Below, one piece after another: positions 8,145-15,957 of a stretch of 64,000 nt of DNA (position 1 is its first letter; every line of letters begins with the position of its first letter). The notes under the pieces are model-generated. The model did no database searches, was not told where the DNA came from, and saw only the letters and a list, made by a program, of their open reading frames with translations. A program made the position numbers and the translations under genes. The stretch comes from Aquibaculum sediminis (lineage in GTDB: Bacteria; Pseudomonadota; Alphaproteobacteria; Kiloniellales; DSM-21159). The stretch is from assembly GCF_040712085.1 (NCBI RefSeq), contig NZ_JBFCVK010000006.1, positions 186,001 to 250,000 of the forward strand, read 5' to 3'.

Positions 8145-8955
8145 CGGCGGCCTCCTCTGTACGCCGCTTGCGGCGTGCGCTGCCCAAATAGGCCTCGATC
8201 ACCGCCGGGTCCTGTTGAATCTCCGCCGGCGCACCGTCGGCGAGCAGGACGCCGCGGTTGATCACCTGGATGCGTCGGCAGAGCGCCATCACCAGGCGCA
8301 TGTCGTGCTCCACCACCACCAGCGTCAGGGTCGATATGTGCGCGACCAAGTCCTGCAGCATGGTGGTGAGGCTGGCGGTTTCCGTCGCGTTCATGCCCGC
8401 GGCGGGCTCGTCGAGCAGCAGGACTTTCGGCCGGGTCGCCAGCGCCCGGGCGATCTCCACCTTGCGCTGCAGGCCATAGGGCAGATCGCCGGCGCGCCGG
8501 TCGACCATCTCCTCCATGTCCAACTGGGCCAGCAGGGCGGCCGCGCGTTCCCGCAGGGCGCGCTCGCTCCGAGACACCGAGGGGAACCCCAGCAGCGTTG
8601 CGAGCCAGCCGGCGCCTTCACCCCGGTGCGCCCCGACGGCCACGTTCTCCCAGACGCTGAGATCGCGGAACAGGCGGATGTTCTGGAAGGTGCGCGCGAT
8701 GCCGGCGACCGCGAAATCTTCCGGCTTGGTCCCGGTGAGGTCACGCCCCTCCAGGCCGATTCGTCCGGTCGTCGGCGTGAGGACACCGGTGAGAAGGTTG
8801 AAGGCGGTGGTCTTGCCGGCGCCGTTGGGCCCGATCAGGCCCAGCACTTCGCCCTGGCTCAACTCGACTGAATAGTCGGAGAGCGCCACCAAGCCACCGA
8901 AGCGCTTGGTCAGCCCCTCCGCCTTCAGGGTCACGCCCGCTGTCGCCATGCCCAT
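8131..8955 (-). CDS. LIV-type ABC transporter ATPase (LivG-like)
   Basis: This 274-residue ATPase is the first gene of the leftward transporter operon. It has Walker A GPNGAGKTTAFN (~42-53), the LivG-specific insert with VAGIARTFQNIRLF (~86-100), signature DLPYGLQRKVEIARAL, Walker B VLLLDEPAAGMN and switch His in VVVEHDM. Two ATGs (8955 and 8949) are possible; GGGATGGGC precedes the second, so the protein may start two residues later. The 84 bases upstream hold the operon promoter region with a CGTTAC...GTAACG inverted pair. Confidence 0.92.
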   Translation of the reverse strand: MGMATAGVTLKAEGLTKRFGGLVALSDYSVELSQGEVLGLIGPNGAGKTTAFNLLTGVLTPTTGRIGLEGRDLTGTKPEDFAVAGIARTFQNIRLFRDLSVWENVAVGAHRGEGAGWLATLLGFPSVSRSERALRERAAALLAQLDMEEMVDRRAGDLPYGLQRKVEIARALATRPKVLLLDEPAAGMNATETASLTTMLQDLVAHISTLTLVVVEHDMRLVMALCRRIQVINRGVLLADGAPAEIQQDPAVIEAYLGSARRKRRTEEAADAHT

Positions 8956-8980
8956 CCCAACCGTTATCTTGCGAAACGCA

Positions 8981-9017
8981 CGTTACAGAGACCGTTTCAA
9001 AACATCAATCGGTAACG
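8981..9017. promoter_or_regulatory. Inverted CGTTAC / GTAACG pair upstream of the ABC operon
   Basis: CGTTAC at 8981-8986 and GTAACG at 9012-9017 form an inverted pair inside the 84-base gap between the LivG-like start and the rpiR-family gene. CGTTAC recurs at 9975-9980 upstream of the regulator. Shared half-sites flanking a regulator and its likely target operon suggest an operator, but six-base matches can arise by chance. Confidence 0.35.
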
Positions 9018-9039
9018 AATAGTACGATTGTTCCATCAC

Positions 9040-9945
9040 TTATGATTCGCCGGGCGCACCGGGTTCCGGGCTCCAGAGCGCCTGCCTGTGGCGCTCGATT
9101 GCCTCGATGCGCTGCCGCGAGCGCGACCAGACCTGCTCATCAAAGGCCTGGGCCAGGACCTCGACGAAAGCGATCATGCCGACCAGACTGTCCCAGCGGG
9201 AGGGACCGTCCACTCTTGTGCGAAACACCAGGTCGGCCACCTCGGCTGCATCGGACATCCACTGATCGGTGATCAGCACGACGCTGGCGCCGCGCGCCGC
9301 GGCGAGGCGGGCCGTGTCCACGCTGTCGCGCTGATAGCGGCGGATGTCGAAGAGGATGAAAAGGTCTCGGCGTCGCAGGTCGGCCAGCTGGTCGGCGCGA
9401 CGGATCAGGTCGTGGTCCATCAGCCGCACCCGGGGGCGCATCTTGCGCAGATGAAACTCCAGGTGCCGAGCGGCCACGTCAGTGAAATCGCCGCCGAGCA
9501 GGTAGACATCGCGGCGCTCATCGCTCAGCGCGCTGACCAGACGGTCGAGCTCGCCGCGCTCACACATGGCAAGGCTGTCGCCGATGGTTTCGCTCAGGCG
9601 CCCCCCCAGTTTGGCTAGCCCCGAGGCCGCGCTATCGGCCTCGGGGGGCCGGGTCAGAGGATACTGTGCCTGCGCTTCCAGTTCGCGCCGCAGTTCGCGC
9701 CGGAAATCGCCATAGCCTTCGAAGCCCAGCTTGGCGATGAAGCGCAGGATGGTCGGCGCGCTGACCCCCGCACGCTCGGCAAAGAGAGCAACCGTTTCGA
9801 TGCCGGTGGTGGGGTAGCGCGCAAGGAGTGCTCGGGCCGCGCGCCGCTCCGCATTGGTGAGCGAAGGCAAACTGGCGGTGATGCGATCGGCCAGAGTGGC
9901 CGGTCGCTTTCCGGTGCCGGCACTGGTGCTGGTGGGCAAGGGCAC
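9040..9945 (-). CDS. MurR/RpiR family transcriptional regulator
   Basis: This ~301-residue regulator has an N-terminal winged HTH of the RpiR type (LTNAERRAARALL ... VALFAERAGVSAPTILRFIAKLGFEGYGDFRREL, ~28-88) and a C-terminal SIS sugar/phospho-ligand domain (~120-260, DVYLLGGDFTDVAARHLEFHLR). It sits between the ABC transporter operon, which it follows on the same strand, and the divergent isochorismatase-family gene, so it probably controls both. The start is uncertain: a GTG at 9945 abuts GGGAG, while a TTG two codons later has GGGAGG at good spacing. Residues 20 or so at the N terminus are low complexity. Confidence 0.88.
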   Translation of the reverse strand: MPLPTSTSAGTGKRPATLADRITASLPSLTNAERRAARALLARYPTTGIETVALFAERAGVSAPTILRFIAKLGFEGYGDFRRELRRELEAQAQYPLTRPPEADSAASGLAKLGGRLSETIGDSLAMCERGELDRLVSALSDERRDVYLLGGDFTDVAARHLEFHLRKMRPRVRLMDHDLIRRADQLADLRRRDLFILFDIRRYQRDSVDTARLAAARGASVVLITDQWMSDAAEVADLVFRTRVDGPSRWDSLVGMIAFVEVLAQAFDEQVWSRSRQRIEAIERHRQALWSPEPGAPGES

Positions 9946-10003
9946 CTCCCGCGTTGAGCATGAAGCGCCGCCATCGTTACGAAGTTGCGTGATAAGCGCA
10001 ATC

Positions 10004-10015
10004 CTGTAATTACAG
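10004..10015. promoter_or_regulatory. 12-base perfect palindrome (candidate operator)
   Basis: CTGTAATTACAG reads the same on both strands. It lies in the 131-base divergent control region between the RpiR-family regulator (start 9945) and the second isochorismatase gene (start 10077). Its position, 62 bases before the latter start, suits a regulator-binding site. The binding factor is inferred, not shown. Confidence 0.45.
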
Positions 10016-10024
10016 TTCCCAAAA

Positions 10025-10042
10025 CCTGCACGGCCGTGCAGG
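10025..10042. promoter_or_regulatory. 18-base perfect palindrome (candidate operator)
   Basis: CCTGCACGGCCGTGCAGG is an uninterrupted 18-base palindrome 34 bases upstream of the ATG at 10077. It is only 9 bases from the CTGTAATTACAG palindrome. At this length a perfect palindrome in a short control region is unlikely by chance. It could bind the neighbouring RpiR-family regulator or act as a 5'-UTR hairpin. Confidence 0.5.
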
Positions 10043-10076
10043 GATCGCCCTCATCCTCGATTTGGAGTAACAGGCT

Positions 10077-10760
10077 ATGTCCACAGCACTTCCGGCCATT
10101 GACGCCCCCGGCGGGATCTACCGCGAGCGCGCCATCGTTCCCCAGCGTACCGCCCTGCTCTCCGTGGACATGCAGAATGCCGAGTACAGTCCGGAGCTGC
10201 TGCAGCGAGCCCGCACCGCCGGCGACCCGGCCGAGAAGATGCTGCCCTTCCTGGAGCGGCTGGAGGCGGTGGTGCTGCCAGCCCAGCAGCGCCTGCAGGC
10301 TGCCGCGCGGGCGGCGGGCATCGAGGTGATCTACACCGTGATCGAGAGCCTGACCCAGGACGGCCGCGATCGCAGCCTCGACCACAAGATCTCACGCCTG
10401 CACCACGCCAAGGGCTCCTGGGAAGCGCAGGTGATCCCGGCCGTGGCGCCGCAGGGTGACGAAATCCTGATCCCGAAGACCGCGTCGGGCATCTTCAATG
10501 CCACCAACATCGAGTACGTGCTGCGCAATCTCGGCATCGACTATCTGATCGTCTACGGCGTGATGACCGATCAGTGCGTGGAGTCGACCGTGCGCGATGC
10601 CGCCGACCGCGGCTATCTGGTCACGCAGATCGAGGATGCCTGCGCCGCCGAGACCCCCGAGGGGCATGCCCGTTCCATCGAGGCGATGAAGGGCCACTAC
10701 TGCCGCACCCGCTCCGCCGACGAAATGATCGCCGAAATCCAGGCGCTGACCGGTAAGTAG
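10077..10760 (+). CDS. Isochorismatase-family cysteine hydrolase (copy 2)
   Basis: This 227-residue hydrolase carries the triad Asp31 (LLSVDMQNAEYS), Lys134 (LIPKTASG) and Cys167 (MTDQCVESTVRD). It shares DGRDRSLD, VAPQGDE, the lysine region and the Cys region with the 1501-2115 protein, so the two are paralogues with separated roles. TTTGGAGTAACAGGCT precedes the ATG. It is transcribed divergently from the RpiR-family regulator, beneath two palindromes. A ureido- or amide-hydrolysing step in the same pathway as the ABC transporter is inferred from context. Confidence 0.88.
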   Translation: MSTALPAIDAPGGIYRERAIVPQRTALLSVDMQNAEYSPELLQRARTAGDPAEKMLPFLERLEAVVLPAQQRLQAAARAAGIEVIYTVIESLTQDGRDRSLDHKISRLHHAKGSWEAQVIPAVAPQGDEILIPKTASGIFNATNIEYVLRNLGIDYLIVYGVMTDQCVESTVRDAADRGYLVTQIEDACAAETPEGHARSIEAMKGHYCRTRSADEMIAEIQALTGK

Positions 10761-10793
10761 GAGTGCGCTCCGCCAAGGCAGGCTGGAGAGGAC

Positions 10794-10928
10794 TCAGTCG
10801 AGAAAGAAGTCCTCATCCACCCGCTTGAGGTGGAGCAGCTCCTCCGTCCGGCAGCCCACCCCATGGCGCACCATCAGCCCGGCCAGCGCATCCCCGTCCA
10901 ACAGGACGATGCGCTTGCTGAGCGCTCG
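10794..10928 (-). pseudogene. mrr: Remnant of mrr-type restriction endonuclease (C-terminal end only)
   Basis: On the minus strand, reading leftward to a TGA at 10794-10796, the translation ALSKRIVLLDGDALAG / LMVRHGVGCRTEELLHLKRVDEDFFLD matches the characteristic C-terminal end of Mrr-family restriction endonucleases (KRIVLIDG...LMI.HNVGV....E.KRID.DFF). Only about 44 recognisable residues remain. Upstream of ~10928 the similarity stops and base composition drops. The rest of the gene, including the PD-(D/E)XK core, is missing, so this is a relic left by a deletion or by insertion of the diguanylate cyclase segment next to it. Confidence 0.7.
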
Positions 10929-11045
10929 CTGCGCAATGCACACAGCCTATATTTGCAAATCTCTGCTGTCGATCATCCGGTCATTCTTGGTTGCACGCAG
11001 CCTCCCGGCATGTGCAATCGACGGGTCATCGAGTTAGTTTGGCGA

Positions 11046-12266
11046 ATGGCAGCGCGCACCACCAAGGGTCCCCCTTCACGCCTGCATCCCGTCACCGGGG
11101 AGTTCCGGGATCGTGCGACGGAGGCCGCCTTTCGGGAGTCCATCCTCGCCAGCGTCCAGCGCGACAGCCGCTTCTCGCTCTGCGTCGCGTCGGCGATCAT
11201 CCTCAGCTTCTCCATTGCCGATTTCAGCTTCCTCGGAGCGTCCCAGGAAAGCTGGCTACTGCTGGCGCTGAGGCTCACGGTCAGCGGCTGCTGCCTGTTC
11301 TTCGCCTTCTACCTCGGCCGGCATCCGGTGCTGCTTACGCGGCCCTGGCTGCACAGCGTGGCCCCGATCGTCATCGCGCTGTGTATCATTCTCATCGTGC
11401 CGCTGCGCCCCATGACACTGCCGACGCAGTTCACGGCGGTGATCATCGCGCTGCTCGCCTTCTATCTTTTCGTGCCCAATCTCTTGCCGGGCATCCTCCT
11501 GTCCAGCTTCCTGCTCACGGCAGGCTTTCTCTTCGCGGCCTGGCTCTGCGCCGGGTTGCCGCCGGTGCGGGTCCTGACCCACGGCCTGCTGCTGACCATG
11601 GCCAACCTGGTGGGTTTCGGCACGGCGCTGAGATTGGCGCGGCTCGAACGGCGACAGTTCGCCTTGCTACTGGACGAACGGCACTCCAATCACCGCCTGA
11701 CCAGTGCCATGGCGGAACAGCAGCGCCTGGAGGAGCAGTTGCGCCAGCGGGCCGAGCGCGACGACCTGACGGGCATCTCCAACCGGCGCCATTTCATCGA
11801 GCAGGCGGAAAGCGCCTGGGCCCAGAACCGCGCGCAAGCGCGTCCCTTCAGCCTCTGCATTTTCGATCTCGATCACTTCAAGCGCATCAACGATACCTGG
11901 GGGCATGACGGGGGAGACCGCACCTTGCAGTGCGTGACCGCCGCCTGTGCTCAGGCACTGCGCCCGGGAGATCTGCTCGGGCGCTTCGGCGGCGAGGAGT
12001 TCATGGTCGCCTTCCCCGAAACCGATCTGGAGCAGGCCTGCGCCATCGCCGAGCGCCTGCGCGAGACCATCGCCAGCCTCGCTCTCCCCGAGCCCCTGAC
12101 CGGTGCAGGGTTAACCGTAACGCTGGGAGTGGCAACGGCCCAGCCTGGAGAAAGCACCCTGGAACCGGCGATCAAGCGTGCGGACGACGCCCTCTATCGC
12201 GGCAAGCGCAGTGGGCGCAATCGCGTAGAGCGCCAGGTGGACGCAGACCTGAGACCGGTCGAATAG
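11046..12266 (+). CDS. Membrane diguanylate cyclase (GGDEF domain)
   Basis: This ~406-residue protein has an N-terminal membrane sensor region of about six helices (residues ~40-210, for example TQFTAVIIALLAFYLFV) and a short coiled linker (AEQQRLEEQLRQRAERDDLTG). A C-terminal GGDEF domain makes cyclic di-GMP from two GTP. The active-site motif is GGEEF inside GRFGGEEFMV. An RxxD inhibitory site (RPGD) lies five residues before it, so product inhibition is likely. The frame is open further upstream, but the preceding sequence runs over an mrr relic, so the ATG at 11046 is preferred. No clear ribosome-binding site is visible. Confidence 0.88.
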   Translation: MAARTTKGPPSRLHPVTGEFRDRATEAAFRESILASVQRDSRFSLCVASAIILSFSIADFSFLGASQESWLLLALRLTVSGCCLFFAFYLGRHPVLLTRPWLHSVAPIVIALCIILIVPLRPMTLPTQFTAVIIALLAFYLFVPNLLPGILLSSFLLTAGFLFAAWLCAGLPPVRVLTHGLLLTMANLVGFGTALRLARLERRQFALLLDERHSNHRLTSAMAEQQRLEEQLRQRAERDDLTGISNRRHFIEQAESAWAQNRAQARPFSLCIFDLDHFKRINDTWGHDGGDRTLQCVTAACAQALRPGDLLGRFGGEEFMVAFPETDLEQACAIAERLRETIASLALPEPLTGAGLTVTLGVATAQPGESTLEPAIKRADDALYRGKRSGRNRVERQVDADLRPVE

Positions 12267-12296
12267 ACTGCCTTCTTGGGCCGGCCTTGCCGTCCG

Positions 12297-12752
12297 TCAC
12301 TCCGCCATCGACTCGCCGCTGCCGCCCATTTCGGCCGGGAAGTCCTTGAGCTTGGGCAGGCCGTCGGGAATGCGCAGTACCGAAGAAGCGTAGTTGACGT
12401 GAACCTGCGGCTTGAAGTCCAGGCTGGGCAGGACCGCCGCATAGACGTCCACAAACTCGCCGGGCACATGCTGGGTCATCACATGCCCGCCGCAGCGCGT
12501 GCAGAACCGGCGGTGACTGTCCTCGGTCTTGTTATAGCCGGCCAGGAGATCCTCGCCCTTGGTGACCTCGACCGCATCGGGTTCCCAGAGCGCAAAGGCA
12601 TTGACCGGGCCGGCACTCCAGGCGCGGCAATCCTTGCAGTGGCAGTAGCCCATGGCGAAGGGCTCGCCGGTTGCGGTCACTTCGACCGCACCGCAAAAAC
12701 AGCTACCGCGATACAGAGTCTTATCCTCAACCATGCGCTTATCCTCAACCAT
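12297..12752 (-). CDS. GFA family (glutathione-dependent formaldehyde-activating-like) zinc protein
   Basis: This ~151-residue GFA/CENP-V fold protein has the zinc ligands GSCFCGAVEV, YCHCKDCRAW and FCTRCGGHV. Most family members are of unknown biochemical role despite the name. The start is ambiguous because an exact 18-base tandem duplication (12721-12756) repeats MVEDK and gives two ATGs; the upstream one (12752) follows GGGAGG at seven bases and is chosen, while the second (12734) follows GAGG created by the repeat. It converges on the diguanylate cyclase gene. Confidence 0.85.
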   Translation of the reverse strand: MVEDKRMVEDKTLYRGSCFCGAVEVTATGEPFAMGYCHCKDCRAWSAGPVNAFALWEPDAVEVTKGEDLLAGYNKTEDSHRRFCTRCGGHVMTQHVPGEFVDVYAAVLPSLDFKPQVHVNYASSVLRIPDGLPKLKDFPAEMGGSGESMAE

Positions 12753-12756
12753 GCGC
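12721..12756. repeat. Exact tandem duplication of 18 bases over the GFA start codon
   Basis: The unit TTATCCTCAACCATGCGC occurs twice in direct succession (12721-12738 and 12739-12756). On the minus strand each copy carries an ATG and a GAGG eight bases from the next one, so the duplication makes a second in-frame start site and repeats six residues. Confidence 0.95.
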
Positions 12757-12905
12757 GGTCCTCCCATCATCCGTCACCCTACCCGGCCCCACAGGTCCAA
12801 GCCCGTTTTGACACCGGCCGGGCAGTTGCGGCAGAGCGGCTCTCCGCCGCACGCTATCACCATAAAAGCGCGCCGCGGCCTGTTGCAATTGCCCGTTAGT
12901 GTGAA

Positions 12906-14108
12906 TCAGCAGATCTCGAACAGGCCGGCTGCGCCCATGCCGCCGCCGACGCACATGGTGATCACCGCATAGCGCGCCTTCCGCCGCCGGCCTTCCAGCA
13001 AGGCATGGCCGACCAGCCGCGCACCGGTCATGCCATAGGGATGGCCGATGGAGATGGCGCCGCCATTGACGTTCAGGCGCTCGGCGGGAATGCCCAGGCG
13101 CTCCTGACAGTAGATCGCCTGGCAGGCAAAGGCCTCGTTCAGTTCCCAGAGGTCGATGTCATCGACGCCGAGGCCATGGCGCTCCAGCAACTTCGGCACG
13201 GCAAAAACCGGGCCGATGCCCATCTCGTCGGGGTCGCAACCGGCAACCGCCATGCCGCGATAGACCCCCAGCGGTGTCAGGCCGCGACGCTCAGCTTCAG
13301 CGCGTTCCATGACCACCACGGCACTGGCACCGTCGGAGAGCTGCGAGGCGTTGCCGGCAGTGACGAACTTGCCCAACTTGACGCGCTGCCCGTCGCGGAA
13401 GACCGGTTGCAGCTTCTCCAGGTCGGCCAGCGTCGTCTGCGGCCGGTTGCCCTCGTCCTTCGACAGGGTGACCTCTTCCTCCCAGGTCTCGCCGCTGGTC
13501 TTGTCGCGCACGATCTTCCGGGTGGTCAGCGGCACGATCTCCTCGTCGAACCGCCCGGCCTCCTGGGCCTCGGCGGTGCGCTGTTGCGAGCGCAGGGCGA
13601 AGGCATCCTGGGCCTCGCGCGACACACCGTAGCGCTCGGCCACGATCTCGGCCGTTTCCAGCATCGACATGTAGACGTCCGGGCGATGCTCCATCAGCCA
13701 GGGATCGTGCCAGCGGCTGGTGTTCATCGTGTCGTTCTGCACCAGGGAGATCTGCTCGACGCCGCCAGCCACGGCGATGGGGGTCTCCTCGTGCAGAACC
13801 TGCTTGGCGGCGGTTGCGATTGTCATGAGCCCCGAGGCGCACTGCCGATCGAGCGTCATGGCCGCAACACTGGTGGGCAGGCCGGCGCGCAAGGCCGCCT
13901 GCCGGGCCACGTTGGCGTGGGTGGTGCCCTGCTGCAAGGCAGCACCCAGCAGCACGTCCTCGACCTCTTCCGGCGCCAGACCCGCCCGCTTGACCGCCTG
14001 GGCGATGGCGTGGCCCGCCAATTCCGGGGCCGTGGTGTTGTTGAAGGCCCCGCGATAGGCTTTGGCCAGCGGCGTGCGGGCCGTGGAGACGATGACGGCT
14101 TCCTTCAT
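12906..14108 (-). CDS. Acetyl-CoA C-acyltransferase (thiolase)
   Basis: This 400-residue thiolase has the nucleophile Cys90 (LDRQCASGLMTIA), the middle GNASQLSDGAS region, the GHP motif with His356 (AISIGHPYGMTG) and the second Cys386 in CVGGGMGAAGLFE. It catalyses thiolytic cleavage of 3-ketoacyl-CoA or the reverse condensation in the cytoplasm. It follows an acyl-CoA ligase gene by 17 bases on the same strand, which points to a catabolic beta-oxidation-like role; no dehydrogenase or hydratase is next to them. Confidence 0.93.
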   Translation of the reverse strand: MKEAVIVSTARTPLAKAYRGAFNNTTAPELAGHAIAQAVKRAGLAPEEVEDVLLGAALQQGTTHANVARQAALRAGLPTSVAAMTLDRQCASGLMTIATAAKQVLHEETPIAVAGGVEQISLVQNDTMNTSRWHDPWLMEHRPDVYMSMLETAEIVAERYGVSREAQDAFALRSQQRTAEAQEAGRFDEEIVPLTTRKIVRDKTSGETWEEEVTLSKDEGNRPQTTLADLEKLQPVFRDGQRVKLGKFVTAGNASQLSDGASAVVVMERAEAERRGLTPLGVYRGMAVAGCDPDEMGIGPVFAVPKLLERHGLGVDDIDLWELNEAFACQAIYCQERLGIPAERLNVNGGAISIGHPYGMTGARLVGHALLEGRRRKARYAVITMCVGGGMGAAGLFEIC

Positions 14109-14125
14109 CGGGCGATCCGATCCTT

Positions 14126-15739
14126 TCAGCGTTTCAGTTTGAGGCCGGCCGCCTCGCGATCCCAGGTGTCGGCAGTCACGCCGTCCTGGCGCAGAACGTG
14201 CTTTTGCAGCTTGCCGCTGGCGGTCTTCGGCAAATCGTCGGTGATGCGCAGGTAGCGCGGCACCATGAAGCGCGCCAGCCGCTCGGCCAGGAAGAGAGTC
14301 AGCGCCTCCGGGTCGATGGTGGCGCCCGGCACCGGGGTGACCACCACCAGCACCTCGTCCTCGCTGTGCGCACTGGGCACGGCGACGGCAACGGCTTCCT
14401 TCACATCCGGGTGCGCCACCACCTCCGCCTCCAGCTCGAAGGAGGAGATGTTCTCGCCGCGCCGGCGAATGACGTCCTTCATTCGGTCAACGAAGAAGAA
14501 GCGGCCGTCGGGGTCCTGGCGGAAGGCGTCGCCGGTGTGGAACCAGCCGTTGCGCATCGCCTCCACCGTCGCTTCGGCATTGCGATAGTAGCCCTTCATC
14601 AGCGCCCAGGGGCGGTGGCTGCGCACCAGCAGTTCGCCCACCTCGCCGCGCGGCACCTCCTGGTCGTGAGCATCGGCCACCCGCAATTCGAACCAGGGCC
14701 GCGGCCTTCCGGCAAGACCCAGATCGTCCTCGCCGCTGTGGATCGGCCCGGCGCTGATCGGGCTGGCGATCTCGGTCATGTTGTAGACAGTGTAGAGCTC
14801 CACGCCGAAGCGGTCGCGGAACTTCGGCGCGTCCTCGCCGAAGGGGACCACGAAGGCCTTGCGCAGGGGATGGTCCCGGTCCTCGGGGGTTGGCGGCGCC
14901 TTCAGCAGGAAGTTCGCCATCACCCCCAGCAGCAACACCACGCTGCTCTCGGTCTCACGCACCGCCTGCCAGAAGGTGCCGGTCTTGAACTCCCGGATCA
15001 TGGCAATGGTGCCGCCCAGCGCCAGCATGGCATAGACGTAGAGCGTGGAACCGCAATGGAAGATCGGCCCGCAGATCATGCAGACGTCGTCTTGTGCGAT
15101 GCAGTCGAAGGCATCGGGCCCCATGGTGTAGAGCTGCACGTAGGAGAATACGACACCCTTCGAGGGACCGGTCGTGCCCGAGGTGTACATGATTGCCTGG
15201 CTGTCCCAGGGCTCGATCGGCCGCTCCAAGGCCAGGCTCTCGGCGGGCGGCGGTGTTTCAGGGTCCACGAGCGGCGCAAGCGAGAGGCCGGACAATGCGG
15301 GCAACTCACCGGCGTCGGTGACCAGAATGCGTTCGACCTTGCCGGTGGCGATGTCGCTCAGCCGCTCGAGAAAATCCGGCTCGGCGATCATCAGGCGGGC
15401 ATCGGCGTTGTCGAGAATGTGTGCCAGAGGTCGGCCACGGGCCGCGGTATTGATCGGGATGTAGACCGCGCCGAGATAGTTGATGGCAAACCAGGTCGTC
15501 AGCAGATCGGGCCCGTTGCCCATCCAGCAGAGCACATGATCGCCCTGCTTCACGCCCTCGCGCTGCAGGGCAGCCGCGCGTCGCTGCACCCGCGCCAGCA
15601 TCTCGGCGTAGCTCCAGCGCTCACCCGGCCAGAAACGCACGAACTCGGCATCAGGTCGCGCCTGGGCCCAATGCTCCAGCATGTAACGCAGCACGCAACT
15701 ATCCCGTGCCGGTATGACGGATACGGCATTCTCGGCCAT
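14126..15739 (-). CDS. AMP-forming acyl-CoA ligase
   Basis: This 537-residue ANL superfamily ligase activates a carboxylic acid with ATP and CoA. The P-loop YTSGTTGPSKGV, the LMKGYYRNAEAT / GWFHTGD region and the C-terminal PKTASGKLQKHVLR with its catalytic Lys are all visible. The closest look is crotonobetaine/carnitine-CoA ligase-like or medium-chain acyl-CoA synthetase; substrate not readable. The ATG at 15739 is chosen because GGAGGCGAGGG precedes it; 42 further codons upstream are open but have no family similarity. It forms an operon with the thiolase. Confidence 0.9.
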   Translation of the reverse strand: MAENAVSVIPARDSCVLRYMLEHWAQARPDAEFVRFWPGERWSYAEMLARVQRRAAALQREGVKQGDHVLCWMGNGPDLLTTWFAINYLGAVYIPINTAARGRPLAHILDNADARLMIAEPDFLERLSDIATGKVERILVTDAGELPALSGLSLAPLVDPETPPPAESLALERPIEPWDSQAIMYTSGTTGPSKGVVFSYVQLYTMGPDAFDCIAQDDVCMICGPIFHCGSTLYVYAMLALGGTIAMIREFKTGTFWQAVRETESSVVLLLGVMANFLLKAPPTPEDRDHPLRKAFVVPFGEDAPKFRDRFGVELYTVYNMTEIASPISAGPIHSGEDDLGLAGRPRPWFELRVADAHDQEVPRGEVGELLVRSHRPWALMKGYYRNAEATVEAMRNGWFHTGDAFRQDPDGRFFFVDRMKDVIRRRGENISSFELEAEVVAHPDVKEAVAVAVPSAHSEDEVLVVVTPVPGATIDPEALTLFLAERLARFMVPRYLRITDDLPKTASGKLQKHVLRQDGVTADTWDREAAGLKLKR

Positions 15740-15872
15740 AGAGCGCCCTCGCCTCCTCTGCTTCCTGCCATTCTGGATTGTTCCGGCCTGGCGGCCGGCG
15801 CGGTACGATCCGGGAACGCGAAAGTGCAGCAGCACCGCGGGCTTGTCAAAAGCAAGCAGCGGCACGGCACCT

Positions 15873-15917
15873 GCGGAAAAGAAAAGCCGGAGCAGCCCTT
15901 TCGGCCGCCCCGGCTTT
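15873..15917 (-). terminator. Rho-independent terminator of ndk
   Basis: On the minus strand AAAGCCGGGGCGGCC pairs with GGCTGCTCCGGCTTT (two G-U pairs) around a GAAA loop, and TTTTCTTTTC follows. The hairpin lies ~41 bases after the ndk stop and upstream of the acyl-CoA ligase gene, so it isolates the two units. Confidence 0.88.
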
Positions 15918-15957
15918 CTCCGCTTCGCTCACAAGGATGAGCGGTTTAGTTCGTCTC

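Noticed and set aside
12270..12300. Possible terminator between the diguanylate cyclase and GFA genes
   Set aside because: The short GGCCGGCC-like self-complementarity has no adequate stem or U-tract.
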